DNA of 64,000 bases from DTHT01 sp037444625 (lineage in GTDB: Bacteria > Acidobacteriota > Terriglobia > Bryobacterales > Bryobacteraceae). Under the pieces are notes generated by a model. It saw only the letters and a program-made list of their open reading frames with translations. It did not search any database and was not told where the DNA came from. The DNA lies in NCBI GenBank assembly GCA_037444625.1, contig JBBIMA010000008.1, positions 1-64,000 of the forward strand, written 5' to 3'. The position numbers were made by a program, and so were the translations under genes. Below are positions 41,788-49,988 of this stretch, in pieces. Every line of letters begins with the position of its first letter. Position 1 is the first letter of the stretch.

Positions 41788-42705
41788 ATGAGAAAAGGAT
41801 GGACCACGCTGTTTTGCATTCTGGCGGCCGCGTCGGCTCCGGCGCAACAAGCCGCGCCGCAGGTCGAGGAAATCGAGCAGGTGCTGGAGATCGTTCAGCC
41901 GGCGCCGCCCCTGCCGCCGGAGCCGCCCGCCCCGCCGGCGGTGCGCCGCAGCTACCTGGGAGTGGGCGTGGCCGAGATTGACGCCGAGCGCGCCAAGGCG
42001 CTCAAGCTGGCTGAAGAGCGCGGGGTGGAGATCACGCGCGTCGAGCCGGACAGCCCGGCCGAGAAAGCGGGCCTCAAGCAGGGAGACGTGGTGCTGGAGT
42101 ACAACGGCCAGCGGGTGGAAGGGTCCGAACAGTTCGTGCGCCTGGTGCGCGAGACGCCGCCCGGCCGCAAGGCGACCCTGGTGATCAGCCGCAACGGGGC
42201 GACACAAACCCTCACCGCCACCCTGGGCGAGCGACGGGATCGCGACTGGCCCCTGGGGCCGGAATTCCAGGCCAACATGGAGCGCCTGCGCGAGAACCTG
42301 CGCAACATGCGGATCCAGATCGAGGCGCAGCCGCGCATCTACATGTCCTGGCGCACTTCCCTGCTGGGCGTGGAGGCCGAATCGCTCGGCCCGCAACTGG
42401 CCGAGTTCTTCGGGGTCAAGGAAGGCGTGCTGGTGCGCTCGGTGATGAAAGGCTCGGCGGCGGAGAAGGCGGGCATCAAAGCGGGCGATGTGATCGTCAA
42501 GGTGGACGGCGAGGCGGTGGGTACGCCCGGGCAGATCTCCAGCCGCCTGCGCAACCTGCGCGAGAAGCGCACCTTCCCGGTGGCGGTGGTCCGCAACCGA
42601 AAGGAGATGACGCTGACCGTCACCCTGGAGGAACCGCGCCGGGAGGGCCGCGAGGCGTTGCCCCGGCCGCGGACGGTGGTGGATCAGCGCGGCGTGCGCC
42701 TGTGA
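41788..42705 (+). CDS. Exported protein with two PDZ domains
   Basis: 305 residues with a signal peptide (LFCILAAASAPAQQ) and a Pro-rich linker. PDZ 1 is around YLGVGVAEIDAERAKALKLAEERGVEITRVEPDSPAEKAGLKQGDVVLEYNGQ. PDZ 2 is around LLGVEAESLGPQLAEFFGVKEGVLVRSVMKGSAAEKAGIKAGDVIVKVDGE. No serine-protease domain is present, unlike DegP/HtrA. It is 25 bases behind the beta-helix gene and closes the four-gene sigma operon, where PDZ domains could bind exposed C termini of misfolded envelope proteins. Confidence 0.82.
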   Translation: MRKGWTTLFCILAAASAPAQQAAPQVEEIEQVLEIVQPAPPLPPEPPAPPAVRRSYLGVGVAEIDAERAKALKLAEERGVEITRVEPDSPAEKAGLKQGDVVLEYNGQRVEGSEQFVRLVRETPPGRKATLVISRNGATQTLTATLGERRDRDWPLGPEFQANMERLRENLRNMRIQIEAQPRIYMSWRTSLLGVEAESLGPQLAEFFGVKEGVLVRSVMKGSAAEKAGIKAGDVIVKVDGEAVGTPGQISSRLRNLREKRTFPVAVVRNRKEMTLTVTLEEPRREGREALPRPRTVVDQRGVRL

Positions 42706-42712
42706 GAGCTTC

Positions 42713-44386
42713 TCAGAGGGCCTGCCGGCTGACCACGGCGGGGTCAATCCGTCTGGGCCCGAACTGGACGATGTGGGCCGGGCAGCCGTCCATCATGAGC
42801 TTGAAGTTCTCGATGAAGCGGGCGGCCAGGGCGTCGTACTTGCGGTAGTATTCCTCGCGGTTGCCCCAGGTGCTGGCCGGGTAGAGCAGCTCGCTGGGCA
42901 CGCCCGGACAGGCCTTGGGAACTTCGAAGCCGAAGACCGGATCCTGGTAGAACTCGACCTTCTCGAGGCGGCCGTTGAGGGCATCGTTGAGCAGGGTGCG
43001 GGTGTACTGGATCGAGATGCGCTTGCCCACGCCGAAGCCGCCCCCGGTCCAGCCGGTATTGACCAGCCAGACGCGCGCCCCGTGCTTGAGGATCTTGGCC
43101 TTGAGCATCTCGGCGTAGACGTAAGGGTGGTGGACCATGAAGGGCCCGCCGAAGCAGGTCGAGAAAGTCAGCTCGGGCTCGATCCCCAGGCCGATTTCCG
43201 TGCCGGCGATCTTGCTGGTGTAGCCTGAGATGAAGTGGTAGATGGCCTGGTCCGGAGTGAGCCGGGCGATAGGGGGCATGACGCCTGTGGCGTCGCAGGT
43301 CAGGAAGATGACGTTGCGCGGGTGGCCGGCCCGCTTGGGCGGCCAGTAGTTCTCGATGAACTCCAGGGGGTAAGCGCCCCGGGTGTTCTCCGTGATGCGG
43401 TCGTCGTTCAGGTCCAGGCGCCGGCTGACGGGGTCGTAGACGACGTTCTCCAAAATGGTGCCGAAGCGGCGCGTGGTGGCGTAGATCTGGGGCTCGGCCT
43501 CGGGCGAGAGCCGGATGACCTTGGCGTAGCAGCCGTCCTCGAAGTTGAAGACGCCGTTCTCGGTCCAGCCGTGTTCGTCGTCGCCGATCAGATGGCGGCT
43601 GGGATCGGCCGAGAGCGAGGTCTTGCCGGTGCCCGACAGTCCGAAGAAGATGGCCACGTCGCCCTCCTCGCCCACGTTGGCCGAGCAATGCATGGGCAAC
43701 ACGCCCTCCAGGGGCAGCAGGAAGTTCAGCACGGTGAAGACGGTCTTCTTGATCTCGCCGCCGTAGGCCGTGCCGCCGATGACCGCCAGCCGCTGGGCGA
43801 AATTGATCACGATGAAGGTCTCCGTGCGCGTGGTGTCAATGATGGGAGAAGCCTTGAAGCCGGGCGCCGCGATGACGGTGAACTCGGGCACGTGCTTCTT
43901 CATCTGCTCCTGGGTGCGCAGCTTCATGAACATGGTGCGGGCGAACAGGCTGTGCCAGGCGTACTGGGTGACGATCCGGATGGGCATGCGGTAGTCCGGA
44001 TCGTTGCCCACGAAGCAGTCCTGCACGAAGACGTCGCGGCCTTGCAGGTAGCCGGCCAGGCGGGCGGTCAAGGCGCTGAAGCTCTCCGGATTGAAGGGGC
44101 GGTTGTACTGGCCCCACCAGATGCGGTCCTCGGTGGTCTGCTCGCGCACCACGAACTTGTCGGCCGCCGCCCGGGCGGTATGCTTGCCGGTGGAAACCAC
44201 CAGCGGTCCCAGGTGGCAGATGACGCCCTCGGAGCGGAACACCGCCTCCTCGTAGAGGGCGGCCGTAGGCAGGTTCCAATAAACGCGGCGCAGGTTGGTG
44301 AGGCCGTGATTCTCCAGGCCGTACTGGCCGGCGTTGGCGGCCGCCTGCTGGGAGGCGGGCGAGAACAGGTCCAGGTAGAGCTTCAT
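42713..44386 (-). CDS. pckA: Phosphoenolpyruvate carboxykinase (ATP)
   Basis: 557 residues. It converts oxaloacetate and ATP to phosphoenolpyruvate for gluconeogenesis. The start ATG 44386 gives MKLYLDLFSPASQQ. P-loop FFGLSGTGKTSLSAD (residues 248-260), metal site LIGDDEHGW (Asp269/270), the oxaloacetate-site Arg block and FEDGCYAKVIRL identify the ATP type rather than the GTP type. Its ATG shares ATGA with the aminotransferase stop, coupling aspartate deamination to PEP formation. Confidence 0.95.
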   Translation of the reverse strand: MKLYLDLFSPASQQAAANAGQYGLENHGLTNLRRVYWNLPTAALYEEAVFRSEGVICHLGPLVVSTGKHTARAAADKFVVREQTTEDRIWWGQYNRPFNPESFSALTARLAGYLQGRDVFVQDCFVGNDPDYRMPIRIVTQYAWHSLFARTMFMKLRTQEQMKKHVPEFTVIAAPGFKASPIIDTTRTETFIVINFAQRLAVIGGTAYGGEIKKTVFTVLNFLLPLEGVLPMHCSANVGEEGDVAIFFGLSGTGKTSLSADPSRHLIGDDEHGWTENGVFNFEDGCYAKVIRLSPEAEPQIYATTRRFGTILENVVYDPVSRRLDLNDDRITENTRGAYPLEFIENYWPPKRAGHPRNVIFLTCDATGVMPPIARLTPDQAIYHFISGYTSKIAGTEIGLGIEPELTFSTCFGGPFMVHHPYVYAEMLKAKILKHGARVWLVNTGWTGGGFGVGKRISIQYTRTLLNDALNGRLEKVEFYQDPVFGFEVPKACPGVPSELLYPASTWGNREEYYRKYDALAARFIENFKLMMDGCPAHIVQFGPRRIDPAVVSRQAL

Positions 44387-45600
44387 AGCCAGTCCCTCAC
44401 GAGCTTGCGGGTGCCCAGGTACAGTTCGTTGGCAGCCCTGGGATCGAGCGCCCACTGGATGCGCTCGATGCCCTCGGTGATCTCCTTGATGGTTCCGCAG
44501 AAGCTCAAGCGCAGGTGGCCTTCCCGGCCGAACTCGCAGCCGGGCACCGTAACCACCCGCACTTTCTCCAGCAGCAAGTCGGCCAGCTTCCGGGAGTCCG
44601 GCAGGTAGGCGCTGAAGTCCGGGAAGCAATAGAAGGTGCCGTCGGGCTTGACCACCTTGACCCCCTCGATGGCGCGCAAGCGCTCGATCATCACGTTGCG
44701 GTTGTTCTCCAGGGTCATGCGCAGGCTCTCGATGGTGGATTGCACGCCGTTGAGAGCGCCCACCGCGGCCCACTGGGCGGGGGCCGAGGGGCCCGAGGTT
44801 TGCTGCGACTGGATGTTGGTCATGGCCCGGATCAGCTCCCGGTTGCCGACCGCCCAGCCGATCCGGAAGCCGGTCATGGCGTACATCTTGGAAACGCAGT
44901 TGACCACGATCAGCTTCGAGCTCTCGGTGTGGTCACGGGCGAACTCGTAACAGTTGACCGGCGTCTTGCCGTCGAACAGGAGCCGGTTGTAGGTGTCGTC
45001 CATGATCAGCCAGAGGTTCTTGCGCTCGCAGAGGCGGACCACCTCGGCAATGAAATCGCGCGAGTAGGCCACCCCGGAGGGATTGTTGGGGCTGTTCAGG
45101 ATGACCGCCTTGGTGTAGGGTCCGACGGCCTGGGCGATCTCCTCGACGGTGGGCTGGAAACCGCCGTCCTCCGGGGTGACGGCCACCGGCACGCCCCCGG
45201 CCAGCTTGACCATCTCCGGGTAGCTGACCCAATAGGGAGCGGGGAAGATCACTTCGTCCTTGGGCTCCAGGATGGCGTAGAGGGCCACCATGATGGCCTG
45301 CTTGGCGCCGCTGGAGGCGATCACGTTGTCGGGCGAGACCAGCTTGCGGTAGTGCTCCTCGGTGTAGCGGATGATGGCCTTCTTCAGGGCGGGGATGCCG
45401 TCGGGCGGCGTGTAGCGCACCTCGCCCGTATTCAGCAGCGCCGTGCAGTTGACGATGGCGTCTATGGGCGCACGGCTTTTGGGCTCGCCGCCGCCCAGAT
45501 GGATGACCGGCTCGCCCTTCTCGCGCAGCAGGGCGGCGGTTTCGTTCAGTTTCAAGGTAATGGATTCGGAGATGGAACGCGCAAGCTGAGAGATGCTCAC
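44383..45600 (-). CDS. Class I aspartate/aromatic aminotransferase
   Basis: 405 residues, PLP enzyme. Schiff-base Lys238 is in NCVSKMYAMTGFRIGWAVG. Other blocks are VIHLGGGEPKSRAP, SSGAKQAIMVALY, ILNSPNNPSGVAYS and IMDDTYNRLLFDG. It resembles AspC/AspB of the Ib subgroup, so aspartate is the most likely substrate, giving oxaloacetate for the overlapping pckA. A promoter candidate lies at 45787-45759, with a leader of roughly 150 bases. Confidence 0.85.
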   Translation of the reverse strand: MSISQLARSISESITLKLNETAALLREKGEPVIHLGGGEPKSRAPIDAIVNCTALLNTGEVRYTPPDGIPALKKAIIRYTEEHYRKLVSPDNVIASSGAKQAIMVALYAILEPKDEVIFPAPYWVSYPEMVKLAGGVPVAVTPEDGGFQPTVEEIAQAVGPYTKAVILNSPNNPSGVAYSRDFIAEVVRLCERKNLWLIMDDTYNRLLFDGKTPVNCYEFARDHTESSKLIVVNCVSKMYAMTGFRIGWAVGNRELIRAMTNIQSQQTSGPSAPAQWAAVGALNGVQSTIESLRMTLENNRNVMIERLRAIEGVKVVKPDGTFYCFPDFSAYLPDSRKLADLLLEKVRVVTVPGCEFGREGHLRLSFCGTIKEITEGIERIQWALDPRAANELYLGTRKLVRDWL

Positions 45601-45758
45601 CGGATTGACTTCCTCGACTTTTCCATAGTGTTTCCACCCGGTTCGCGCCGGCCCGCCGGCCGCGCGGCCGTCCGACCCGCCCTCGCCTCGGCCGGGCTCG
45701 GCGCCTCCCGCGCCCGCATATACGGAGAGCGCAAGCGCCGCAACCGGGTATTGTTACA

Positions 45759-45787
45759 AGTATAGGGGAGCGGGTGACGCCGGGCAA
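45759..45787 (-). promoter_or_regulatory. Candidate promoter of the aminotransferase-pckA operon
   Basis: On the minus strand TTGCCC (45787-45782), a 17-base spacer and TATACT (45764-45759). The leader to the ATG is about 150 bases and GC-rich. It carries no structure I can name. Confidence 0.4.
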
Positions 45788-45810
45788 ACCGCCGCCCTCC
45801 CGAGGCGCCC

Positions 45811-46704
45811 TCAGGCCGGGTAGGCCCGGGCCAGGAATTCCTCCACTTCCCCCAGCGAGCGCCGCAGCGGCCCTTCGGCCTCCAATTTCAGACTGGTGAC
45901 CGCCGCCGCCCAGCGCGCCGCCTCGGCCGGCGGGGCGCTCAGCCGGCGGCAGACATAGGCCGCGATGCAGGTATCGCCCCGCCCGGAGCGGCCCGCCAGC
46001 CGCCCCGGCCGGAAGGGGAAGCTGTGCAGTCGGCCTTCCGCCAGCACCAGCACGCCCTCCCGATGGGTCAACACGATCTCGCGCGGCCCCCAGCGGGCGA
46101 TCCGGCGAGCGGCTTGCTCGGGATCCTCCAGGGAAGTGAGCAGGCGGGCCTCGACCGCATCGGCCTTCAGAATGTCCAGCGCGCCCAGGATGCGGTCGCG
46201 CTCCGGCCATTCGGCCGGCGCCAGCGTTCCCTCCGGCGAGACCACGCGCAGAAAGCCCTGCGCGTCGGCCGCCAGCAAGGGACCCTGGGCCCGCAACTGG
46301 GCGATCAGCTCCGGTCCGACTTCGCCCCGGAAGGAGGCGTTCACCAGGAAGGCCCGGGCCCGCAAGGGCCGCACCTGTTCCGGCGTGAAGGATCCCGCGC
46401 TGGAGGCGACCGTAATGATGCGGTGGTCGGGATCGGCCGTGGGGTAATCGAGCGTCAGGCAGGTGGACTGCGGGGTGTAAGTGGCGAAGACCGCCACGCC
46501 CAACCGCTCCAGGTTCTCCACCACCCGGACGTCCTCGCGCGCCAAGCGGGTGAGGGCGGCCGCCTTCAGACCCATCATCGCGGCCACGTGCGCGCCGTAA
46601 TTGAAGCCGCCGCCGTCCACCTGGCGGACGCCGGCGGCCGAGATGATCGTATCTTTGGTGTAATTCCCTATGAAGACGACGTCGTAAATCGTTTCGGCTT
46701 GCAT
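45811..46704 (-). CDS. PfkB-family carbohydrate kinase in the inositol operon
   Basis: 297 residues. It has an N-terminal GNYTKDTI / QVDGGGFNYGAHVAAMMGLK block and the C-terminal PfkB signature GRSGRGDTCIAAY with catalytic Asp244. It closes a ten-gene co-directional run. In Thermotoga maritima a PfkB kinase also sits in the inositol cluster, so myo-inositol or a pathway intermediate is the likely substrate; this is by analogy only. The start ATG 46704 lacks a clear ribosome binding site, but it is 20 bases past the antiporter stop. Confidence 0.72.
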   Translation of the reverse strand: MQAETIYDVVFIGNYTKDTIISAAGVRQVDGGGFNYGAHVAAMMGLKAAALTRLAREDVRVVENLERLGVAVFATYTPQSTCLTLDYPTADPDHRIITVASSAGSFTPEQVRPLRARAFLVNASFRGEVGPELIAQLRAQGPLLAADAQGFLRVVSPEGTLAPAEWPERDRILGALDILKADAVEARLLTSLEDPEQAARRIARWGPREIVLTHREGVLVLAEGRLHSFPFRPGRLAGRSGRGDTCIAAYVCRRLSAPPAEAARWAAAVTSLKLEAEGPLRRSLGEVEEFLARAYPA

Positions 46705-46724
46705 AACTTGTCGAAGGAGATTTT

Positions 46725-48065
46725 TCAATCGGCCGGGCGGGCGCGCCACAGCGAGCTGGCCAGAATCAACGAGACCACCGAGGAGCCCACCCAGAAGGCG
46801 ATCGGGTCGCGAAAATCGTAATGGCGCACGCCGTCCACCAGGGTGGTGCCCCGCTGGATCAAGTAACCGCTGATGCGTTCCTGAAGGGCGGCGCCGATGT
46901 AGGCGAACACTCCGATGAAACCCATCACCGCTCCGGCCGCCTTCTTGGGCGCGATGTCCACGGCGAACAGGCCGCCCAGGGAGGTGATCAGGCCGTTGAT
47001 GGACAAGCCGTAGACCACGAAGGCGGCGGTCAGCAGCAGCGGGTGGCGGGCGGTGAAGATGACCGCCAGGGCCAGGATCTCCAGCAGGCCGCAGATCAGA
47101 TTCACGGGCGGGCGGCGGGCGTGGAAGAACTTGTCGGAGACGAACCCGTAAGCCGCGCAACCCACCAGGCCGGCCAGAGGGTTCAGGGCGAGCAAGCCGC
47201 CGGCCTGCAAGTCCGAGTAGCCTTTGGTCTCCTGCAGATATAACATGCCCCAGCTATTCAGGCCGTAGCGGGTCATGGTCATGGCGGCGCAGGCCAGCGA
47301 GAGAATCCAGATCGAGGGCAGCTTCAGCACCGAGAGCTGCAAGCCCCAAGTCGAGCGGCCGCTGCCGACCGCCGCAGCCGCCCCGTGGTCGTTCTTCCAA
47401 TCCGCCACCGGCGGCAGCCCCAGGGTCTGGGGGCGATCGCGCATGGTGAAGTACAGCACGATCGCCACCAGGATGCAGATCAGCCCGGGGCCGATGAAGC
47501 CCGCCCGCCAGCCGAAGTACGTCACCAGGCCGGCCAGCCCCACGAAGGTCAGCCCTTCGCCCAGCGAGTGGGCGGTGCTCCAGAGGCCGTAGATGCGACC
47601 CCGCTCCCGGTTGCTGAACCACTGCGTCATGCTGACCACGCCCGAGGGCGCGCCGAAGCCCTGGAACCAGCCGTTCAAGGCCCACAGCACGACCGAGACC
47701 CAGAGCAGGGTGGACCAGCCCATGGCCACATTGATCAGGGCCGACAGCAACACCCCGGTGGGCCAGAAGACCCGGATGTTGGCGTGATCGGCCAGAAAGC
47801 CGTTCACCAGTTTGCCCAAGGCGTAAGCGTAGAAGATGGCCGATCCGATGATGCCCAGCTCGTTGGCCGTGAAGATGCCGCCGTCAATCAGCGGCTTCTT
47901 GACCACCGAGAGGCCCAACCGGCATGTATAGGCGACGCCGTATCCCAGGGTGATCGAGAGCATCACCGAGAGCCGGCAGCGCCGGTAGAGGCGGTCAATC
48001 TCGCCCGGATCCTCCAGCCGCGGCCGGTCGGGCCCGGGCGCGAACAGACGAAGCAAGCGGCGCAT
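46725..48065 (-). CDS. Organophosphate:phosphate antiporter (MFS, GlpT/UhpT type)
   Basis: 446 residues, 12 membrane helices expected. Key substrate residues of GlpT line up by eye: Arg49 in GVAYTCRLGLSVVKKPL (GlpT Arg45), His166 in LWSTAHSLGEG (GlpT His165) and Arg266 in MTMTRYGLNSWGMLYLQET (GlpT Arg269). These bind the phosphate of the cargo and of the counter-ion, so a phosphate ester is a better guess than a free sugar. Its place between iolG and the PfkB kinase suggests inositol phosphate or another phosphorylated compound. It ends 20 bases before the kinase start. Confidence 0.78.
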   Translation of the reverse strand: MRRLLRLFAPGPDRPRLEDPGEIDRLYRRCRLSVMLSITLGYGVAYTCRLGLSVVKKPLIDGGIFTANELGIIGSAIFYAYALGKLVNGFLADHANIRVFWPTGVLLSALINVAMGWSTLLWVSVVLWALNGWFQGFGAPSGVVSMTQWFSNRERGRIYGLWSTAHSLGEGLTFVGLAGLVTYFGWRAGFIGPGLICILVAIVLYFTMRDRPQTLGLPPVADWKNDHGAAAAVGSGRSTWGLQLSVLKLPSIWILSLACAAMTMTRYGLNSWGMLYLQETKGYSDLQAGGLLALNPLAGLVGCAAYGFVSDKFFHARRPPVNLICGLLEILALAVIFTARHPLLLTAAFVVYGLSINGLITSLGGLFAVDIAPKKAAGAVMGFIGVFAYIGAALQERISGYLIQRGTTLVDGVRHYDFRDPIAFWVGSSVVSLILASSLWRARPAD

Positions 48066-48091
48066 GCGGATGCCTTGCAGCGGCCCCGGCC

Positions 48092-49114
48092 TCAGGCCGG
48101 GATCTCCTCCAGCCGCACGGGCCGGTTCTCCCGCACCGAGCGGGCGGCGGCCAGGCCGATGCGCACCGCGGCCAGCCCGTCCTCGCCCGTGACCGGCACG
48201 GGTTTGCCTTCCCGGATCGCGCTCACGAAGGCTTGCATCTCGCGCAGGTAGGACTCCGTGTAACGCTCCATGAAAAAGTACAAGGGCAGGGCCGAGTGCG
48301 CCCCGCTGCGGTCCAGGTGCAGGTGCGTGTCCGGCGTGTTGTTGCCCACCGTCACCATGCCTTCGGATCCGAAGACCTCGACCCGCTGGTCGTAACCGTA
48401 GACCGCTCGGCGGCTGTTGTCAATCGCGCCCAGAGCTCCGTTGGCGAAGCGGAGGGCGATGACGGCCGTGTCCCAGTCGCCTGCCCGCTCAAAGACCGGA
48501 TCCACCAGCACGGCCGCCCGGGCGCAGACCTCCAGAACTTCGCTGCCCATCAGGAAGCGGGCCATGTCGAAGTCGTGGATGGTCATGTCCAGGAACAGCC
48601 CGCCCGAGCTGCGGATGTAGCTTTCCGGCGGCGGCGCCGGGTCGCGGCTGGTGATGCGCAACAGCTCCGGCGCGCCTACCTTGCCCGCCTGGACCAGCTC
48701 GCGCACCTTGGCGAAGTTGGGATCGAAGCGCCGGTTGAAGGCCACCATCAACTGGACGCCGCACTGGGCCGTGTGCCGGTTGATGCGCCGGATCTTTTCG
48801 ATCTCCAGCTCCACGGGCTTTTCGCAGAAGATATGTTTGCCCGCCGAAGCGGCGTCCAGCAGGATCTGGTAGTGGGTGTCGGTGGGGGTGCAGACCGCCA
48901 CCGCGTCCACCTCGGGAAGCTCCAGAGCCGAGCGGTAGTCGGAATAGGTGCGGGCGACCCCCAGGCGGGCGGCCACCCGAGCCAGTTCGTCGGCGAACAC
49001 GTCGGCCAGAGCCACCACCTCGGCCCCCGGGATGCGCCGGGCGAGATTCTCGGCGTGGATCTTGCCGATGCGGCCCACGCCGAAGACCGCGAAACGCAGC
49101 TTGTCATCAGCCAT
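48092..49114 (-). CDS. iolG: Inositol 2-dehydrogenase (Gfo/Idh/MocA family)
   Basis: 340 residues. It oxidises myo-inositol to scyllo-inosose (2-keto-myo-inositol) with NAD. The Rossmann motif GVGRIGKIHAENLA lies at residues 12-25, followed by E98-K99-P100. The catalytic D176-x3-H180 is in GGLFLDMTIHDFDMARFLMGSEV, a phrase highly characteristic of IolG, as is DNSRRAVYGYDQRVEVFGSEG. It overlaps the IolO-like gene by eight bases and belongs to the same operon as IolM- and IolN-like genes. It is the strongest substrate anchor for the locus. Confidence 0.9.
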   Translation of the reverse strand: MADDKLRFAVFGVGRIGKIHAENLARRIPGAEVVALADVFADELARVAARLGVARTYSDYRSALELPEVDAVAVCTPTDTHYQILLDAASAGKHIFCEKPVELEIEKIRRINRHTAQCGVQLMVAFNRRFDPNFAKVRELVQAGKVGAPELLRITSRDPAPPPESYIRSSGGLFLDMTIHDFDMARFLMGSEVLEVCARAAVLVDPVFERAGDWDTAVIALRFANGALGAIDNSRRAVYGYDQRVEVFGSEGMVTVGNNTPDTHLHLDRSGAHSALPLYFFMERYTESYLREMQAFVSAIREGKPVPVTGEDGLAAVRIGLAAARSVRENRPVRLEEIPA

Positions 49115-49976
49115 CGGTGTGTTTTCCTTTCCACTCAGTGTCGAGCGCGCAGAGCGCGGCCCGGACCGTCCGGAGGCCGTCGGCGGCGGCGCCGAGGGCG
49201 TCCGGAACGGGCAGTACCTCGAAGGCCAGAAAACCCTGGTAACCGATTTCGCTCAAGGTTCGCAAGACGGCGGCCACGTCCAGGTGCCCGTGCCCCGGCG
49301 CCTGGCGGTTGCTGTCGGCCAGATGGACGTGCGCCAACCAGGGAGCGGCGGCGCGCAACGCGGCCGCCAGGTCGCTCTCCTCGATGTTCATGTGGAAGGT
49401 GTCCGCCAGCAGCTTCAGATTGGGCGCGCCGATCCGCCGGGCGGCGCCGCAGGCGTCCTCCAAACGGTTCAAGTAATCGCACTCGTACCGGTTCAAAGGC
49501 TCCAGCAGGATCGTGACGCCTCGGGCCAGGGCGTAGCGGCAGAGCTCGGCCAGAGCCTCCAGAGCGGCCGTGCGGCGCGCTTCCCGCAGGGCGTCGTCGC
49601 CCGGACCCAACCGCCCGCTCAGGCTGCCGACGGTGACCGCCGAGCCCAGTTCGGCGGCCAGATCCACGTGGCCCCGGACCCGTTCCAGAGCCGCCCGGCG
49701 GACGGCGGGGTCGGCATCGGCCAAGGTCAACCCGTCCAGGGTGGCGGCCATCCCGGTGCCCAGCGTGGGCACCCGGAGATCGTACTCGCTCATCCAGCGG
49801 CGAACGGCGCCCGCGTCGGCGTCCTGGGCGCGGCGCAGGTGAATCTCGACGCCCTGGAAGCCCAGCTCGGCCGCCTGGCGAAAGGCGCCCCCGAGGTCGC
49901 CCCGCAGCAGCAAGGGCGCGGAGCGAACCTCGGCGGGCGTGGCCGTGAGGGCGATCGGAAAGCGCGCAGCCGGCAC
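49107..49976 (-). CDS. iolO: TIM-barrel epimerase, IolO-like (5-keto-L-gluconate epimerase candidate)
   Basis: 289 residues, AP endonuclease 2 / tagatose-3-epimerase fold. Metal and catalytic residues are Glu159 in LLEPLNRYECDYLN, Asp192 in LLADTFHMNIEE, His218 in HVHLADSNRQAPGHGHLD and Glu253 in AFEVLPVPD. The HVHxADSNR...GHLD block matches the 5-keto-L-gluconate epimerase branch as I recall it. In the Thermotoga pathway this enzyme turns 5-keto-L-gluconate into D-tagaturonate. It overlaps iolG by eight bases and follows iolN after 12. The exact substrate is inferred from neighbours. Confidence 0.78.
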   Translation of the reverse strand: MPAARFPIALTATPAEVRSAPLLLRGDLGGAFRQAAELGFQGVEIHLRRAQDADAGAVRRWMSEYDLRVPTLGTGMAATLDGLTLADADPAVRRAALERVRGHVDLAAELGSAVTVGSLSGRLGPGDDALREARRTAALEALAELCRYALARGVTILLEPLNRYECDYLNRLEDACGAARRIGAPNLKLLADTFHMNIEESDLAAALRAAAPWLAHVHLADSNRQAPGHGHLDVAAVLRTLSEIGYQGFLAFEVLPVPDALGAAADGLRTVRAALCALDTEWKGKHTDG

Positions 49977-49988
49977 GGCGAAGCAGCC

